A stretch of 64,000 nucleotides of DNA from Deltaproteobacteria bacterium (GCA_030694465.1 JAUXYJ010000055.1:388413-452412); one strand, 5' to 3'. Shown: positions 8,642-17,558, numbered from the stretch's first letter. Notes: generated from the sequence alone by a model not told the origin. Program-made: numbers and translations.

Positions 8642-10351
8642 CTAGCGCTGCTTGTTGCGCGTGCGGCGGCGCAGAGCCACCACCGCGATCGCCGCGAAGA
8701 TCGCCGAGCTGCGCCCCATCGGTCCGTTGCTCGTGGGGACCGTGCAGCCACAGCCGCCGCCCGCAACCATCGCGCCACCGTCGGCGCTCGCGTCGTTCAT
8801 CGCGCTGTCGGGCCTCGCGACGGCGACGTCGCTGGGAGCCGCTGCATCTTCGCCGACCGCTGCGTCTTCGCCGACCGCTGCGTCTTCGCTCACCGCTGCG
8901 TCGCCCGCTGCGCTGTCCGTGCTCACCGCAGCGTCCGTGCCCGCGTCGCGCGGAGCAGGGTCGGTGCATGCCCCAGCGGCGCTGCACACCTGGCCAACGG
9001 CGCAGTTGGCGACAATCGCGGTAGGCAGCAAACAGTCCGGATCGGGAGCCCCACACGCGCAATCACAGCGTGTCCGCGTGTTGTACAGCGCTGGGTCACA
9101 CGTCCATGTCGCAGGCACGCCAGAGTCACCGCCGACGCCACCGTCCGTGGGCGTAAACATACAGCGCCCCGCCGCGCTGCACGTCGCCGCGCCACTGCAA
9201 TTGACCACGCGGAGCGCTGCGTTGTCGCAGTCTGGATCCCGCACGCCGCACTCACAGTCGCAGTCGTCGCCGACGTTGTAGTACGCCGGGTTGCAGGTCC
9301 ATCCAGCGGGCACGCCGCCGTCTGGGCCGCTCGCATCTGCGCCGCCGTCGGTGCCCGCTTCAGCGCCCGCATCTGCCGCGGGGCTCATGCACAAGCGTGC
9401 CGAGGTGTTGCGGCGGCAATAGTCCGTGATCGCCGGCTCGACGAGGTTGACAGACTCGCCACCGCAGCCCGCGGCCCCGGGTGTCTCTGCGCACGTGTTG
9501 GCCACCATGCAGGCGCCGCGCATCACATAGTCCGTCGCGCCGCGCACCAAGATGCCAACGACCTCGCGCGAGGCTGTGTCAAACACGCCCGAGCCCGAGT
9601 TGCCCTGAAAGGTGTCCGTGTTGGCCTCGAAGAAGTCACCCACGCCTGTGCGCGGATCGGTGACCGTGCCACCTGAGTCAATTTTGGCAGGGATTCCAGA
9701 GCCAAAACCGATCACCGTGACGGACTGTCCCATGGTGACCGCGCCAGTGCGCCGTACAGTCGCGACCTCAAACCGAGGCGTCGCGACGCGGTTGATGCGC
9801 AAGATCGCATAGTCCTGCTGCGTGCCATCGGGCAACGTCCGATACTGGTGCGCCGCCACCGAGACACACTGAAACACATCCGCTGTCGTGACCGTCGCGA
9901 GCGTCGTCGCCGAGTCGCGATAGTAGTTAAACACCAAGCGCGTGTTGTCGCAGTCGGCCATGTTGGTGACGCAGTGACCCGCCGTGAGCACTAGGTCGTC
10001 ATCGATGAGCGTGCCTGAGCAAAACGCCGCAGTGGGGTCCGAGCGAAAGCGCTCCGATGAACAGAGCGAGAAGTCTTCGCCCAGTGTGCCTGCCGAGAAC
10101 GTGACGTTCATCGGGTCGGTTGTGTCGAGCGACGTCGGCCGCATAAGCGCGACAATCGAGCGCTGCGCGAGCGTGCGGAGCGCCGCGTTGGCGTGCGCAT
10201 ACACATCCGTGCGGTCGTCCGTGCCGTACACCACGGCCTCGGCCGTTTGTCCTAGCGAAGAGTCTGCACAGCCCGCGATCGCGAGGGTGCAACACACAAG
10301 CGCGGCAGCGCGTGCTGCGATCCTGGTTGGGGTCATCATGGGTGCGCTCAT
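8642..10351 (-). CDS. Trypsin-like secreted serine protease with MYXO-CTERM-type tail
   Basis: 569 residues from ATG 10351 (MSAPMMTPTRI). This start gives a lipoprotein/secretion signal ending LAIAGC and avoids overlap with the divergent lipoprotein gene. The S1 protease domain has a full triad: His in LTAGHC (about residue 125), Asp in DYAIL (about 178) and Ser in GNSGSG (about 247). Two Cys-rich repeats of about 50 residues follow, each beginning WTC and containing a CDC.CG...PDC pattern, then an Asp/Ala low-complexity linker. The C-terminus is a GGCGC motif, one membrane helix (SSAIFAAIAVVAL) and RRRTR, the layout of the MYXO-CTERM surface-sorting signal. It is therefore probably displayed on or released from the outer surface. 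Confidence 0.85.
   Translation of the reverse strand: MSAPMMTPTRIAARAAALVCCTLAIAGCADSSLGQTAEAVVYGTDDRTDVYAHANAALRTLAQRSIVALMRPTSLDTTDPMNVTFSAGTLGEDFSLCSSERFRSDPTAAFCSGTLIDDDLVLTAGHCVTNMADCDNTRLVFNYYRDSATTLATVTTADVFQCVSVAAHQYRTLPDGTQQDYAILRINRVATPRFEVATVRRTGAVTMGQSVTVIGFGSGIPAKIDSGGTVTDPRTGVGDFFEANTDTFQGNSGSGVFDTASREVVGILVRGATDYVMRGACMVANTCAETPGAAGCGGESVNLVEPAITDYCRRNTSARLCMSPAADAGAEAGTDGGADASGPDGGVPAGWTCNPAYYNVGDDCDCECGVRDPDCDNAALRVVNCSGAATCSAAGRCMFTPTDGGVGGDSGVPATWTCDPALYNTRTRCDCACGAPDPDCLLPTAIVANCAVGQVCSAAGACTDPAPRDAGTDAAVSTDSAAGDAAVSEDAAVGEDAAVGEDAAAPSDVAVARPDSAMNDASADGGAMVAGGGCGCTVPTSNGPMGRSSAIFAAIAVVALRRRTRNKQR
8841..8894. repeat. Three tandem 18-bp repeats in the protease linker
   Basis: Unit GCTGCGTCTTCGCCGACC at 8841-8858, 8859-8876 and 8877-8894, with one and two mismatches in the outer copies. 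It encodes (minus strand) a six-residue repeat of the form VGEDAA in the protease linker, and is probably length-variable by slippage. Confidence 0.8.
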
Positions 10352-10475
10352 AGCGGACTTAAGCCCACACACAAAGCGCACTCGCTCGGGTGAGACAAAC
10401 TGCAACATTGCTCTTGTGACCTGACCAAATGCGCGCGCATAGGCATACGGCCGCTGTGCCCGTATGATCTCCCAC

Positions 10476-10880
10476 ATGAACAACACTCACTCACGGCTCA
10501 CGCTCGTCGGGCTGTTCGCGCTCTTCGCCACGCTCGCGGGCTGCAGCAACAAGCTCACTGGCTCGCTCACCATCGACGCGCGGGTGTTTCGACCCACGTC
10601 CTGCAACTCAGGCCAAGCGCTCGGCTTCGCAGGGGTTGAGCTGCACGCTGACGACGACGACCGACGCGTGCGGATCGTGAGCCTGCCCACCACGCAGACC
10701 CAGGTCGTGGTCCTCGGTGGTGGCACGATCGTGCAGCTCAGCAACTGCGGCCTGATGAACCTCGAGACGCAGAACTCAACGGTCAACGACGTGCGCAATG
10801 TGCGCGGCAACGTGATGCTCCAGTGCACCGACGGCGTGCACAACGTCAGCGGCGCGATCACGTTCGAGAACTGCCACTGA
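10476..10880 (+). CDS. Small lipoprotein of unknown function
   Basis: 134 residues from ATG 10476; an in-frame ATG at 10464 is an alternative. The signal ends with lipobox TLAGC, giving a mature lipoprotein of about 115 residues with short beta-strand-like segments (LTGSLTIDARVF, TQTQVVVLGGGTIVQLSNCGLMNLETQNSTV). There are about four cysteines outside the lipobox, perhaps forming disulfides. The pattern resembles a small beta-helix or beta-sandwich; I do not recognise the family. It is divergent from the protease across a 124-base gap that must hold both promoters. Confidence 0.6.
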   Translation: MNNTHSRLTLVGLFALFATLAGCSNKLTGSLTIDARVFRPTSCNSGQALGFAGVELHADDDDRRVRIVSLPTTQTQVVVLGGGTIVQLSNCGLMNLETQNSTVNDVRNVRGNVMLQCTDGVHNVSGAITFENCH

Positions 10881-10944
10881 GCGACAGCTCTCACGCGATT
10901 TTCTCGCTTCACGCGCGCACCCAACCCATGCACGCTCACGCCCC

Positions 10945-11580
10945 ATGAGCGACGATAGCTACTCATCTCTCAAGGGCAGCGAGGCGCGGCTTTGGGCCCT
11001 CATCGCGTCACGCGGTCGCGAAGGCGCCGACAAGGCCGCCATCGACGCGCGCATCTGGGACCTCTTTGGCGAAGAGTGGGCCGTGATGTTCACCGACCTC
11101 ACGGGCTTCTCACGCCAGGTCGAGGCCTTCGGAATCCTCCATTTTTTGCAAGAGATCCATGCGCAGCAGCAGCTCTTGTTTCCGCTCATTGAGTCGCACG
11201 ACGGGATCTTAATTAAGACCGAGGCGGACAGCCTGCTGGTGATCTTTCGGCGCGCAATCAGCGCGGTTCATTGTGCGATTGCGATGCAGAAAGCATGTCG
11301 CAAATACAACGCCCACCGAGCGCCCGAAGACATGGTGCTCTTGTGCGTGGGCCTGGGCTACGGGCGCATCTTAAAGATCGGCGACCAAGACGTGTACGGC
11401 CGCGAGGTGAACGCCGCGAGCAAGCTCGGCGAAGACACAGCCAAGGCCAACGAGATCTTGGTCACTCGCGGTGTGCGCGACGCGTGTGAGCCCGTCGACG
11501 GCGTGCTCTTTGAGTCCCTAGAGGTCCGCGTCCCAGGCAGCCAAGAGAACTTCTCGGTGAGGTACGACAGCACGCCATGA
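10945..11580 (+). CDS. Class III adenylate/guanylate cyclase domain protein
   Basis: Cytoplasmic nucleotide cyclase, 211 residues, essentially one catalytic domain with a short N-terminal extension. The first metal Asp sits in FTDLTGFS, and the substrate Lys and second metal Asp in KTEADSLLVIF (consensus KTxGD, here Ala for Gly). The transition-state Asn is in REVNAASKLGED, where the usual Arg four residues later is Lys. The metal ligands are thus intact and activity is plausible, with one unusual transition-state residue. No sensor or membrane segment is visible. It overlaps the next gene by ATGA, so the two are translationally coupled. Confidence 0.8.
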   Translation: MSDDSYSSLKGSEARLWALIASRGREGADKAAIDARIWDLFGEEWAVMFTDLTGFSRQVEAFGILHFLQEIHAQQQLLFPLIESHDGILIKTEADSLLVIFRRAISAVHCAIAMQKACRKYNAHRAPEDMVLLCVGLGYGRILKIGDQDVYGREVNAASKLGEDTAKANEILVTRGVRDACEPVDGVLFESLEVRVPGSQENFSVRYDSTP

Positions 11581-12365
11581 CCAGTGTTTTATCGGCCGAA
11601 ATCTCGGGCAATGGCCCACCCCTGCTCGCCGTCCACGCCAGCGGAATGTCCTCGCGCCAGTGGGTTCGCCTCGCCCGCGACGCCCACGCGCAGTTCACCG
11701 TGCACGCCGTCGATCTGCTCGGCGTGGGCAAGACCCCGTTGAGCGATCCATCAGCGTATTCGCTGGATCTCGAAGTGAGCGCGTTGGTCTCTACGCTTGC
11801 CACATTGCCCGCCCCCGCGGTGCTCGTGGGCCACTCGTACGGGGCCATGGTCGCGCTCGAAGCAGCCCTGCGCAGCCCGAGACTCGTGCGCGCGATGGTG
11901 CTCTACGAGCCAGTGATTGTGCACCTCGCGCGAGAGACCGGCAGCGCGCAAGCCCGCAGCGAAATCGCAGCGATTCATACACTCATGCAGGTGCCAATCA
12001 CCGAGAGCTACGAGCCCTGGCTCCAAGGCTTCATCGACTGGTGGAACGGCCCCGGCGCCTACGCATCGCTCCCCGCGCCCACGCGCGCGCAGTACCTCAG
12101 CACGGCGCACGAAGCGCACCGCCAAGCGGGCGCCGTGAGCCAGTGCACAGTGACCCTTGAGCGGCTCCGCACACTCGAGATCCCCACGCTCTTTCTCACG
12201 GGAAATCTCTCTCCAGCTTGCGCACGCGAGAGCGCCCAGAAGGCCTCAGACGCCATGCCTGACGCGCAGCTTCTCGCGCTCGAAGGCATGGGCCACATGG
12301 GCCCGCTTACGCATGCGACGCAGGTGCATCGGGCGCTGTTTCACTTTGTACACTCGCAGGCGTGA
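11577..12365 (+). CDS. Alpha/beta hydrolase
   Basis: 262 residues, alpha/beta-hydrolase fold. An oxyanion-hole region is present near LLAVHASGMSSRQW, the nucleophile elbow is VGHSYGAM, and the catalytic His is in EGMGHMGPL. The usual acid Asp after strand 6 is not obvious: the segment reads FLTGNLSPACARES, so the acid may be the Glu or lie elsewhere. No signal peptide, so cytoplasmic. Coupled to the cyclase by an ATGA overlap. Substrate unknown; the sequence resembles the broad haloperoxidase/lactonase/esterase group. The last 59 bases overlap the convergent kinase gene. Confidence 0.75.
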   Translation: MTSVLSAEISGNGPPLLAVHASGMSSRQWVRLARDAHAQFTVHAVDLLGVGKTPLSDPSAYSLDLEVSALVSTLATLPAPAVLVGHSYGAMVALEAALRSPRLVRAMVLYEPVIVHLARETGSAQARSEIAAIHTLMQVPITESYEPWLQGFIDWWNGPGAYASLPAPTRAQYLSTAHEAHRQAGAVSQCTVTLERLRTLEIPTLFLTGNLSPACARESAQKASDAMPDAQLLALEGMGHMGPLTHATQVHRALFHFVHSQA

Positions 12366-14340
12366 CCCCGCTCTGCGCGGGTGCACGTGAGCTCCGGCGC
12401 GCTTCAAGCATCGCCGCGCGACCTGCCCTGCGCAGCTCAATCGCCTGCTGAATCTCACGCCGACGCTGGTCCATGCGCACCAGGTCTTGCTTGGGCAACC
12501 ACACCGCCACGACGCCAATCGTGAGCACCACGTTGCAGAGGGACATCATCACGTACTGGACCGACGGAAACCTCGCCGCGACCAAGAACGCGACCGCGTC
12601 GGCCAACGCCGCGTACCCAAACCAGCGCTCAACATGCACCGCGAGCATCGCGTTGCAGAGCGCCCACAGAGGCATATACACCAGCTCGGTCTGCTTCATC
12701 GGGATGCCCGCCCGCTGTGCGCCAATCGCGAGTAAAATCCCTACACAAAGCACGATCCCGACCGACTGAACGAGCCTGCGATTGTGCGCCGTTCGCGTGA
12801 GCGTCTCGCGCGCCCAGTACCAAGCCGCGGCGCCCATACAGAGGACGACCACATTGAACGCGATGAGGTACTCATAGCCATTCTCGCCGGGGTTGAGATA
12901 GTGCAGCAACGGCAGCACGCTCCAGCCCAGCCCAAACGCGGCGCCCAAGAACATCCGCGTGCGTGAGCCAATGCTTGGATCAAGGTCCTGCGCCATCGCG
13001 CGCAGCCGCTGCTCTTCGGCCTCGCGCGCACGCACCGCGCGCTCGACCTCTTGCGCAAGCTCGGGCGCGACTTCGGTCATTTCACGCAGCAAAACCGCCG
13101 CCGCGCGTGCGTCTCCTTCGCGCGCTTCGTACGCAGCGACGAGCCCGAGCGCGCGGTCGAGTCCCACGATCGCCCCGCGGTTCTCGGGCCACGCGTCAAG
13201 CGCCGCGCGAAAGCCAAAGCGACACTCGCCCAAGAGGTTGTACAGCGCGACGGTGCGCAGCTCGTGGCTCTCTTCGGTCTGCGAAATCACAGCCTCAAGT
13301 GCGACCAAGCTCTTGCGCGCGTCGTGGGCAATTCGTCGCGAATCTCGGTGCTCGAGGTAGTCTTCGAGCGCGGTCTTGAGCTCTTCAACGCTCGCAAAAC
13401 GCGCCGAGGGGTCGCGCGCCATCGCCCGCTTGCACAGCGCCCGCGCCTCGGACGGAAACCCCGACGCAAACACCGGCTCGCTCAGCACAATCCGCGAGAG
13501 CATCGCCTGCAGTGATGGCCCCTCGTGTGGCGGGACCCCCGCAAACACCTCGTACAGCATCGCGCCCAAGAGATAGACATCGGTGCGCTCGGTCAGGGTC
13601 ATCAGCTCGGGGCTCAGCATCTCGGGGGCCATGTACGCCGGGGTCCCCGCGATGCCCGTGAGCTCATACACCGAGGGCAACCGCTGGCTCGGGTCCTCGA
13701 CGAGCGAGACCGCGATGCCCCAATCGAGCACATAGATCTCACCAAACGCGCCGACCATCACGTTGTCGGGCTTGAGGTCTCGGTGCAGCACTCCGCGCGC
13801 GTGCGCAAACGCCACCGCGTTGCACACACTGATGAGCAACCGAAGGTGCCACTCGATGGGATCGTCGGTCTTAAACTTCTCCCGAACGCGCTGCGGATCT
13901 CCAAGCAAAACGCTCCAAGGCACGCCCTCGATGCGCTTCATCACGATCACCGGCGTGTCGTGCTCATCGAGCGAGAGCTCGTAGATGGGCACGATGTTCG
14001 GGTGCTCAAGCTTGCCGGTGATCCAGGCCTCGCGAAGGACCTGCAACCGCGAGGCGTCCGTGATGTTCTCGGGGCGCATGGTCTTGATCGCCACTGGGCG
14101 ATCGAGCGAGCGCTGCGTCCCGAGCTTTACTACGCCCATGCCGCCCTCGCCAAGCGTGTCGTGCATGATGAGCGCGCTCGCGTGGTTGGTCCTGAGCGCG
14201 CGCAGCGATTCGAGTGCAAATACCCCTACCGAATGGCCGTCACGGATCGAGCTCAGCGGGCTCTGGACAAAAGCGTCCGTGATGGCTTTGTCTTGCGAGA
14301 GGGTGTCCTCAAGCTGCGCGAGGGTGTCCAAGTCGATCAC
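12307..14340 (-). CDS. Membrane Ser/Thr protein kinase (PknB/HipA-unrelated, Hanks type)
   Basis: 677 residues from GTG 14340 (VIDLDTLAQLEDTL); the open frame extends upstream but the added sequence is low-complexity and Arg-rich. The kinase domain, about residues 55-330, has a glycine loop LGEGGMGVV, Lys in VAIKTM, catalytic LHRDLKPDN, and DWG in place of DFG (VLDWGIA); the APE motif reads MAPEML. A helical linker of about 110 residues follows, then five or six membrane helices at about 440-620 and a basic and Ala/Pro-rich cytoplasmic tail. The kinase domain is N-terminal and cytoplasmic, with the membrane bundle possibly acting as sensor. It is divergent from thrS. Confidence 0.88.
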   Translation of the reverse strand: MIDLDTLAQLEDTLSQDKAITDAFVQSPLSSIRDGHSVGVFALESLRALRTNHASALIMHDTLGEGGMGVVKLGTQRSLDRPVAIKTMRPENITDASRLQVLREAWITGKLEHPNIVPIYELSLDEHDTPVIVMKRIEGVPWSVLLGDPQRVREKFKTDDPIEWHLRLLISVCNAVAFAHARGVLHRDLKPDNVMVGAFGEIYVLDWGIAVSLVEDPSQRLPSVYELTGIAGTPAYMAPEMLSPELMTLTERTDVYLLGAMLYEVFAGVPPHEGPSLQAMLSRIVLSEPVFASGFPSEARALCKRAMARDPSARFASVEELKTALEDYLEHRDSRRIAHDARKSLVALEAVISQTEESHELRTVALYNLLGECRFGFRAALDAWPENRGAIVGLDRALGLVAAYEAREGDARAAAVLLREMTEVAPELAQEVERAVRAREAEEQRLRAMAQDLDPSIGSRTRMFLGAAFGLGWSVLPLLHYLNPGENGYEYLIAFNVVVLCMGAAAWYWARETLTRTAHNRRLVQSVGIVLCVGILLAIGAQRAGIPMKQTELVYMPLWALCNAMLAVHVERWFGYAALADAVAFLVAARFPSVQYVMMSLCNVVLTIGVVAVWLPKQDLVRMDQRRREIQQAIELRRAGRAAMLEARRSSRAPAQSGVTPASVQSETAPDAPASHA

Positions 14341-14394
14341 GATCGGACGCGAGCGTAGCGTGGTCCGCGCGTGTGTGTGCGCATGCAAACGCCG

Positions 14395-14423
14395 TTGACA
14401 CTTCGCGCGCGGCGATCTACGGC
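14395..14423 (+). promoter_or_regulatory. Possible thrS promoter
   Basis: TTGACA (14395-14400), 17-base spacer, TACGGC (14418-14423). The -35 is perfect and the -10 poor. Use of this promoter would give thrS a leader of about 150 bases. I see no T-box or convincing attenuator hairpin in that leader. Confidence 0.3.
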
Positions 14424-14581
14424 CCTGGGGGCGCACGGAGCGCCATGGCACAGGGCGTCTGCCCCAGTGCCTCTGCAAGCACCGTACGCCACTCACGTCA
14501 CACTCACTGAAGGCGCCAGACACCAGCGACCGCTCCACTCGTGAGGGGCTCGTCGCTTACGGAAGGACCGAAAGAAGCACC

Positions 14582-16567
14582 ATGCGCATCGCACCCAAAG
14601 AGCTCCTCGCCCAGCGTGGACAGCTCGACAAAGACATTGTCGCCGTACTGATCGACGGCAAAATCGTAGACTTGCACACGCCCGTTGAGCTCGACACCGA
14701 GGCCAAACTCGACGTGCTCAGGCAAGACCACCCCAAGGCCCTCGAGATCATCCGCCACTCGACGGCGCACGTGATGGCCGACGCCGTGCAGCGTCTGTTT
14801 CCGGGCACGCAGGTCACCATCGGCCCGTCGATTGATAACGGCTTTTACTACGATTTTTGCAGGTCCGACGGCAAACCCTTCTCTGACGCAGACCTCGCCA
14901 TGATCGAAGCCAAGATGGCCGAGATCATCGCGGGCTCCGTAGACTTTCGCCGCGAAGTGATCTCGCGCGAAGACGCCAAATCCATGTTCAGAGCCATGGG
15001 TGAGAGCTTCAAGCTCGAGATCATCGACGCGATCCCCGAGGACCAAGACATCTCGCTCTACAAGCACGGCGAGTGGGCCGACGTCTGCCGCGGCCCGCAC
15101 GTGCCCAACACAAGGTTCTTGCAGGGCATCAAGCTCACGAGCGTCGCGGGCGCATACTGGCGCGGACAAGAGTCCAACCCGATGCTTCAGCGCATTTATG
15201 GCACTGCTTTTCCGAGCAAAAAAGCGCTCGATGCGTACCTCAAGCAGCTCGAAGAGGCCAAGGCCCGCGACCACCGCAAGCTCGGCAAAGAGCTCGACTT
15301 GTTCATGTTCAGCGAGCTCGCGCCCGCGTCGCCGTTCTTCATGCCGCGCGGCGCGTTTGTGTACAACACGCTCATTGATTTCGTGCGCAAGCAGTACGCC
15401 TCGCGTGGCTATCGCGAGGTGATTACCCCGCAGATCTTCGACAAGGCCCTCTGGGAGCGCTCGGGCCACTGGGAGAACTACCGAGACAACATGTTCTTGT
15501 CCTTCGGCGCAGACGCGCTCGAAGAGCCCGTCGAGGGCCGCGCCCCCCGAGGCACACCCATCGCCGAAGTGTTTAGCGCCGCAGACCCCAAGTCCGTCCA
15601 GCGCCTAGACAACATTCGCCTGGATTATGTCTGCGGTTGCAAGGCCATGAACTGCCCGAGCCACTGCCTGATGTTCGGCGCCCAACGACGCTCGTACCGC
15701 GAGCTCCCGCTGCGCATGGCCGACTTTGGTCGCCTCCATCGCTACGAGCGCTCGGGCGTCACGCACGGCCTCGCGCGGGTCCGTACGTTCTGCCAAGACG
15801 ACGGGCACATCTTCTGTATGCCTGACCAATTGCAGGGCGAAATCGCGCAGTTCGTAGATTTTCTCTACGCGACGTACGGCGTCTTGGGCTTTGACAAGGT
15901 CGAGATCCGCCTCGCCACGCGCCCCGAAAAACGCCTCGGAACCGACGCCATGTGGGACCAGTCCGAGCAAGCGCTCTCGCACGCTCTGAGTGAGAAATCA
16001 CTGCCCTTTGTGATCTCCGAGGGCGAGGGCGCTTTCTATGGTCCCAAGCTCGAGTTTCACATCACCGACGCGATCGGCCGCCCCTGGCAGCTCGGCACCA
16101 TCCAGGTCGACTACAACCTCCCCGAGCGCTTTGACCTAGAGTACATCGGCGCGGACAACACCGCGCACCGCCCGGTGATGCTCCACCGCGCGATCTTGGG
16201 CTCGATCGAGCGCTTCTTGGGCGTGTTCATCGAGCACGTCAATGGAGCGTTTCCGACTTGGCTTTCGCCTGAGCAAATCCAGCTCCTCACCGTGGCCGAT
16301 CGCCACGCAGACTATGCCCATGAGGTCCGCGCGATCTTCGAAGCGCAGGGCATTCGTGTGGTCGTCGACGACTCCAACGAGAAGCTCGGCGCCAAGATCC
16401 GCAACGCCCGCAACCTCCGCGTCCCTTTCTTGGCCGTCATCGGCGACAAAGAGGTCGAGTCGCGCGCGCTCTCCGTACGCTCACGCGTCGATGGCGAGCT
16501 CGGCAGCGTCCCACTGCAAGACGTCCTCGACCGCTTGGTGCGCGAAGGCGCGATCCCCAAGCTCTGA
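14582..16567 (+). CDS. thrS: Threonyl-tRNA synthetase
   Basis: Class II aminoacyl-tRNA synthetase charging tRNA-Thr, cytoplasmic, 661 residues (E. coli 642). TGS-like start (VAVLIDGKIVDLHTPVELD), editing domain with HSTAHVMADAVQ (HxxxH zinc/editing motif) and catalytic core with motif 2 region RYERSGVTHGLARVRTF. The catalytic zinc ligands are Cys in MNCPSH, His in FGRLH-GLxR-QDDGH region and His in PVMLHRAILGSIERF. The C-terminal anticodon domain (VADRHADYAHEV...) is complete. ATG 14582 follows a purine-rich GGAAGGACC stretch. Confidence 0.97.
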   Translation: MRIAPKELLAQRGQLDKDIVAVLIDGKIVDLHTPVELDTEAKLDVLRQDHPKALEIIRHSTAHVMADAVQRLFPGTQVTIGPSIDNGFYYDFCRSDGKPFSDADLAMIEAKMAEIIAGSVDFRREVISREDAKSMFRAMGESFKLEIIDAIPEDQDISLYKHGEWADVCRGPHVPNTRFLQGIKLTSVAGAYWRGQESNPMLQRIYGTAFPSKKALDAYLKQLEEAKARDHRKLGKELDLFMFSELAPASPFFMPRGAFVYNTLIDFVRKQYASRGYREVITPQIFDKALWERSGHWENYRDNMFLSFGADALEEPVEGRAPRGTPIAEVFSAADPKSVQRLDNIRLDYVCGCKAMNCPSHCLMFGAQRRSYRELPLRMADFGRLHRYERSGVTHGLARVRTFCQDDGHIFCMPDQLQGEIAQFVDFLYATYGVLGFDKVEIRLATRPEKRLGTDAMWDQSEQALSHALSEKSLPFVISEGEGAFYGPKLEFHITDAIGRPWQLGTIQVDYNLPERFDLEYIGADNTAHRPVMLHRAILGSIERFLGVFIEHVNGAFPTWLSPEQIQLLTVADRHADYAHEVRAIFEAQGIRVVVDDSNEKLGAKIRNARNLRVPFLAVIGDKEVESRALSVRSRVDGELGSVPLQDVLDRLVREGAIPKL

Positions 16568-16947
16568 GCACACGCGCAAAGGGGGGTGGTTTTGCTGATT
16601 TGCTGAAATCGCAAACGCCAATCGCGCGTGGCCTCGTGGATCGCAGCACAAATGCGAGACTCAGCGCGTCAATGTTCAAATTGGGCAAAATTTGGTCAGC
16701 AAATTTCCCATGACGCGGCTGAAAGACGTCTTTCGGACACGGCGACCCTTCGCGCTCGGTCGGGCCGCCGAGACAATGCGACGGGGGCACACGGTTGCGT
16801 GAGTCAAACGCTTGCGGTTCTGCGCGAAGGGCCAGACACTCCCCCGGTCTCTGAGGAACGAAGGTCCAAACAACAACACCACCTCAGGGACGTATCGCAA
16901 TTCGAGTGGGAGCGCGGCTGCTCTCCCCAACCGTAGGAGAGTTCGTC
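16568..16947. other. Intergenic region between thrS and infC
   Basis: 380 bases without a convincing gene. The first part holds an AT-richer patch with repeated words (TTTGCTGATTTGCTG at about 16591, CAAATTGGGCAAAATTTGG at about 16677) that could be an infC promoter or protein-binding site. I see no clear -35/-10 pair, no strong terminator after thrS and no ribosomal-protein leader structure that I can define by eye. The 3' end carries the infC ribosome-binding site. Confidence 0.5.
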
Positions 16948-16950
16948 ATC
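16934..16950 (+). promoter_or_regulatory. infC ribosome-binding site and AUC start codon
   Basis: TAGGAGA (16934-16940) has GGAG eight bases before ATC (16948-16950), and no ATG, GTG or TTG lies at the right distance in frame. IF-3 discriminates against non-canonical starts and so autoregulates; E. coli infC uses AUU, and from memory the Myxococcus xanthus IF-3 gene dsg uses AUC. Confidence 0.75.
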
Positions 16951-17532
16951 GCTTTTCGTGGTCCCATCGACAATCGCTCGCGTGCCCCACAGGTCCGTGT
17001 CAATCACCGCATTCGTGTTCCCGAGGTCCGCGTTATCGCAGACGACGGTGAGCAGCTTGGCATTATGTCGTCGTCCGAAGCCCTTCGCATGGCGCAAGAC
17101 CGCGGGCTAGACCTCGTCGAGGTTAACCCCAAGGCCGAGCCGCCCGTATGCAAAGTCATGGACTACGGCCGCTTCAAGTACGAAGAGAAGAAGAAGGCCA
17201 ACGAAGCGCGCAAGCGGCAGACCGTGGTCGAGATCAAAGAGGTCAAGGTCCGCCCCAAGACCGACGAACACGACCTCGACACCAAGATCAAGCACATCCG
17301 CCGCTTCCTCGAAGAGGGCAACAAAGCCAAGGTCACCGTGCGCTTTCGTGGCCGCGAAGTGACCCACCCCGAGAAGGGCCGCGAGGTCCTCGACGATATT
17401 ATCAAGGCCCTCGAAGGCACGATCATCATCGAGCAGACCCCCCAGATGGAGGGCAAGACCATGACCCTCTTGATGGCTCCCAAGCCCGGCGCGTTTAAGA
17501 AGCCCGCCACCCCCGGCGCTCCCGCCGAGTGA
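16948..17532 (+). CDS. infC: Translation initiation factor IF-3
   Basis: 194 residues. Binds the 30S subunit, prevents premature 50S joining and checks start codons. The N-terminal domain runs from VRVNHRIRVPEVRVIADDGEQLGIM through DLVEVNPKAEPPVCKVMDYGRFKYE, the linker is Lys-rich, and the C-terminal domain contains KEVKVRPKTDEHDL and VTVRFRGRE. The annotated start is an ATC codon placed by the ribosome-binding site. The family pattern (IAFRG-basic start before VRVNHRIR) supports it. The C-terminal tail is a short Pro/Ala extension. Unusually for bacteria, rpmI and rplT do not follow. Confidence 0.93.
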   Translation: MAFRGPIDNRSRAPQVRVNHRIRVPEVRVIADDGEQLGIMSSSEALRMAQDRGLDLVEVNPKAEPPVCKVMDYGRFKYEEKKKANEARKRQTVVEIKEVKVRPKTDEHDLDTKIKHIRRFLEEGNKAKVTVRFRGREVTHPEKGREVLDDIIKALEGTIIIEQTPQMEGKTMTLLMAPKPGAFKKPATPGAPAE

Positions 17533-17558
17533 CTGACCGCACGCGCGGATAATCCCCT

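Noticed and set aside
8841..8894. CRISPR-like repeats
   Set aside because: The 18-bp units are directly adjacent without spacers and lie in frame inside a protease coding region.
14341..14581. T-box leader for thrS
   Set aside because: No T-box consensus or tRNA-pairing loop recognised, and T-boxes are mainly found in Gram-positive bacteria.
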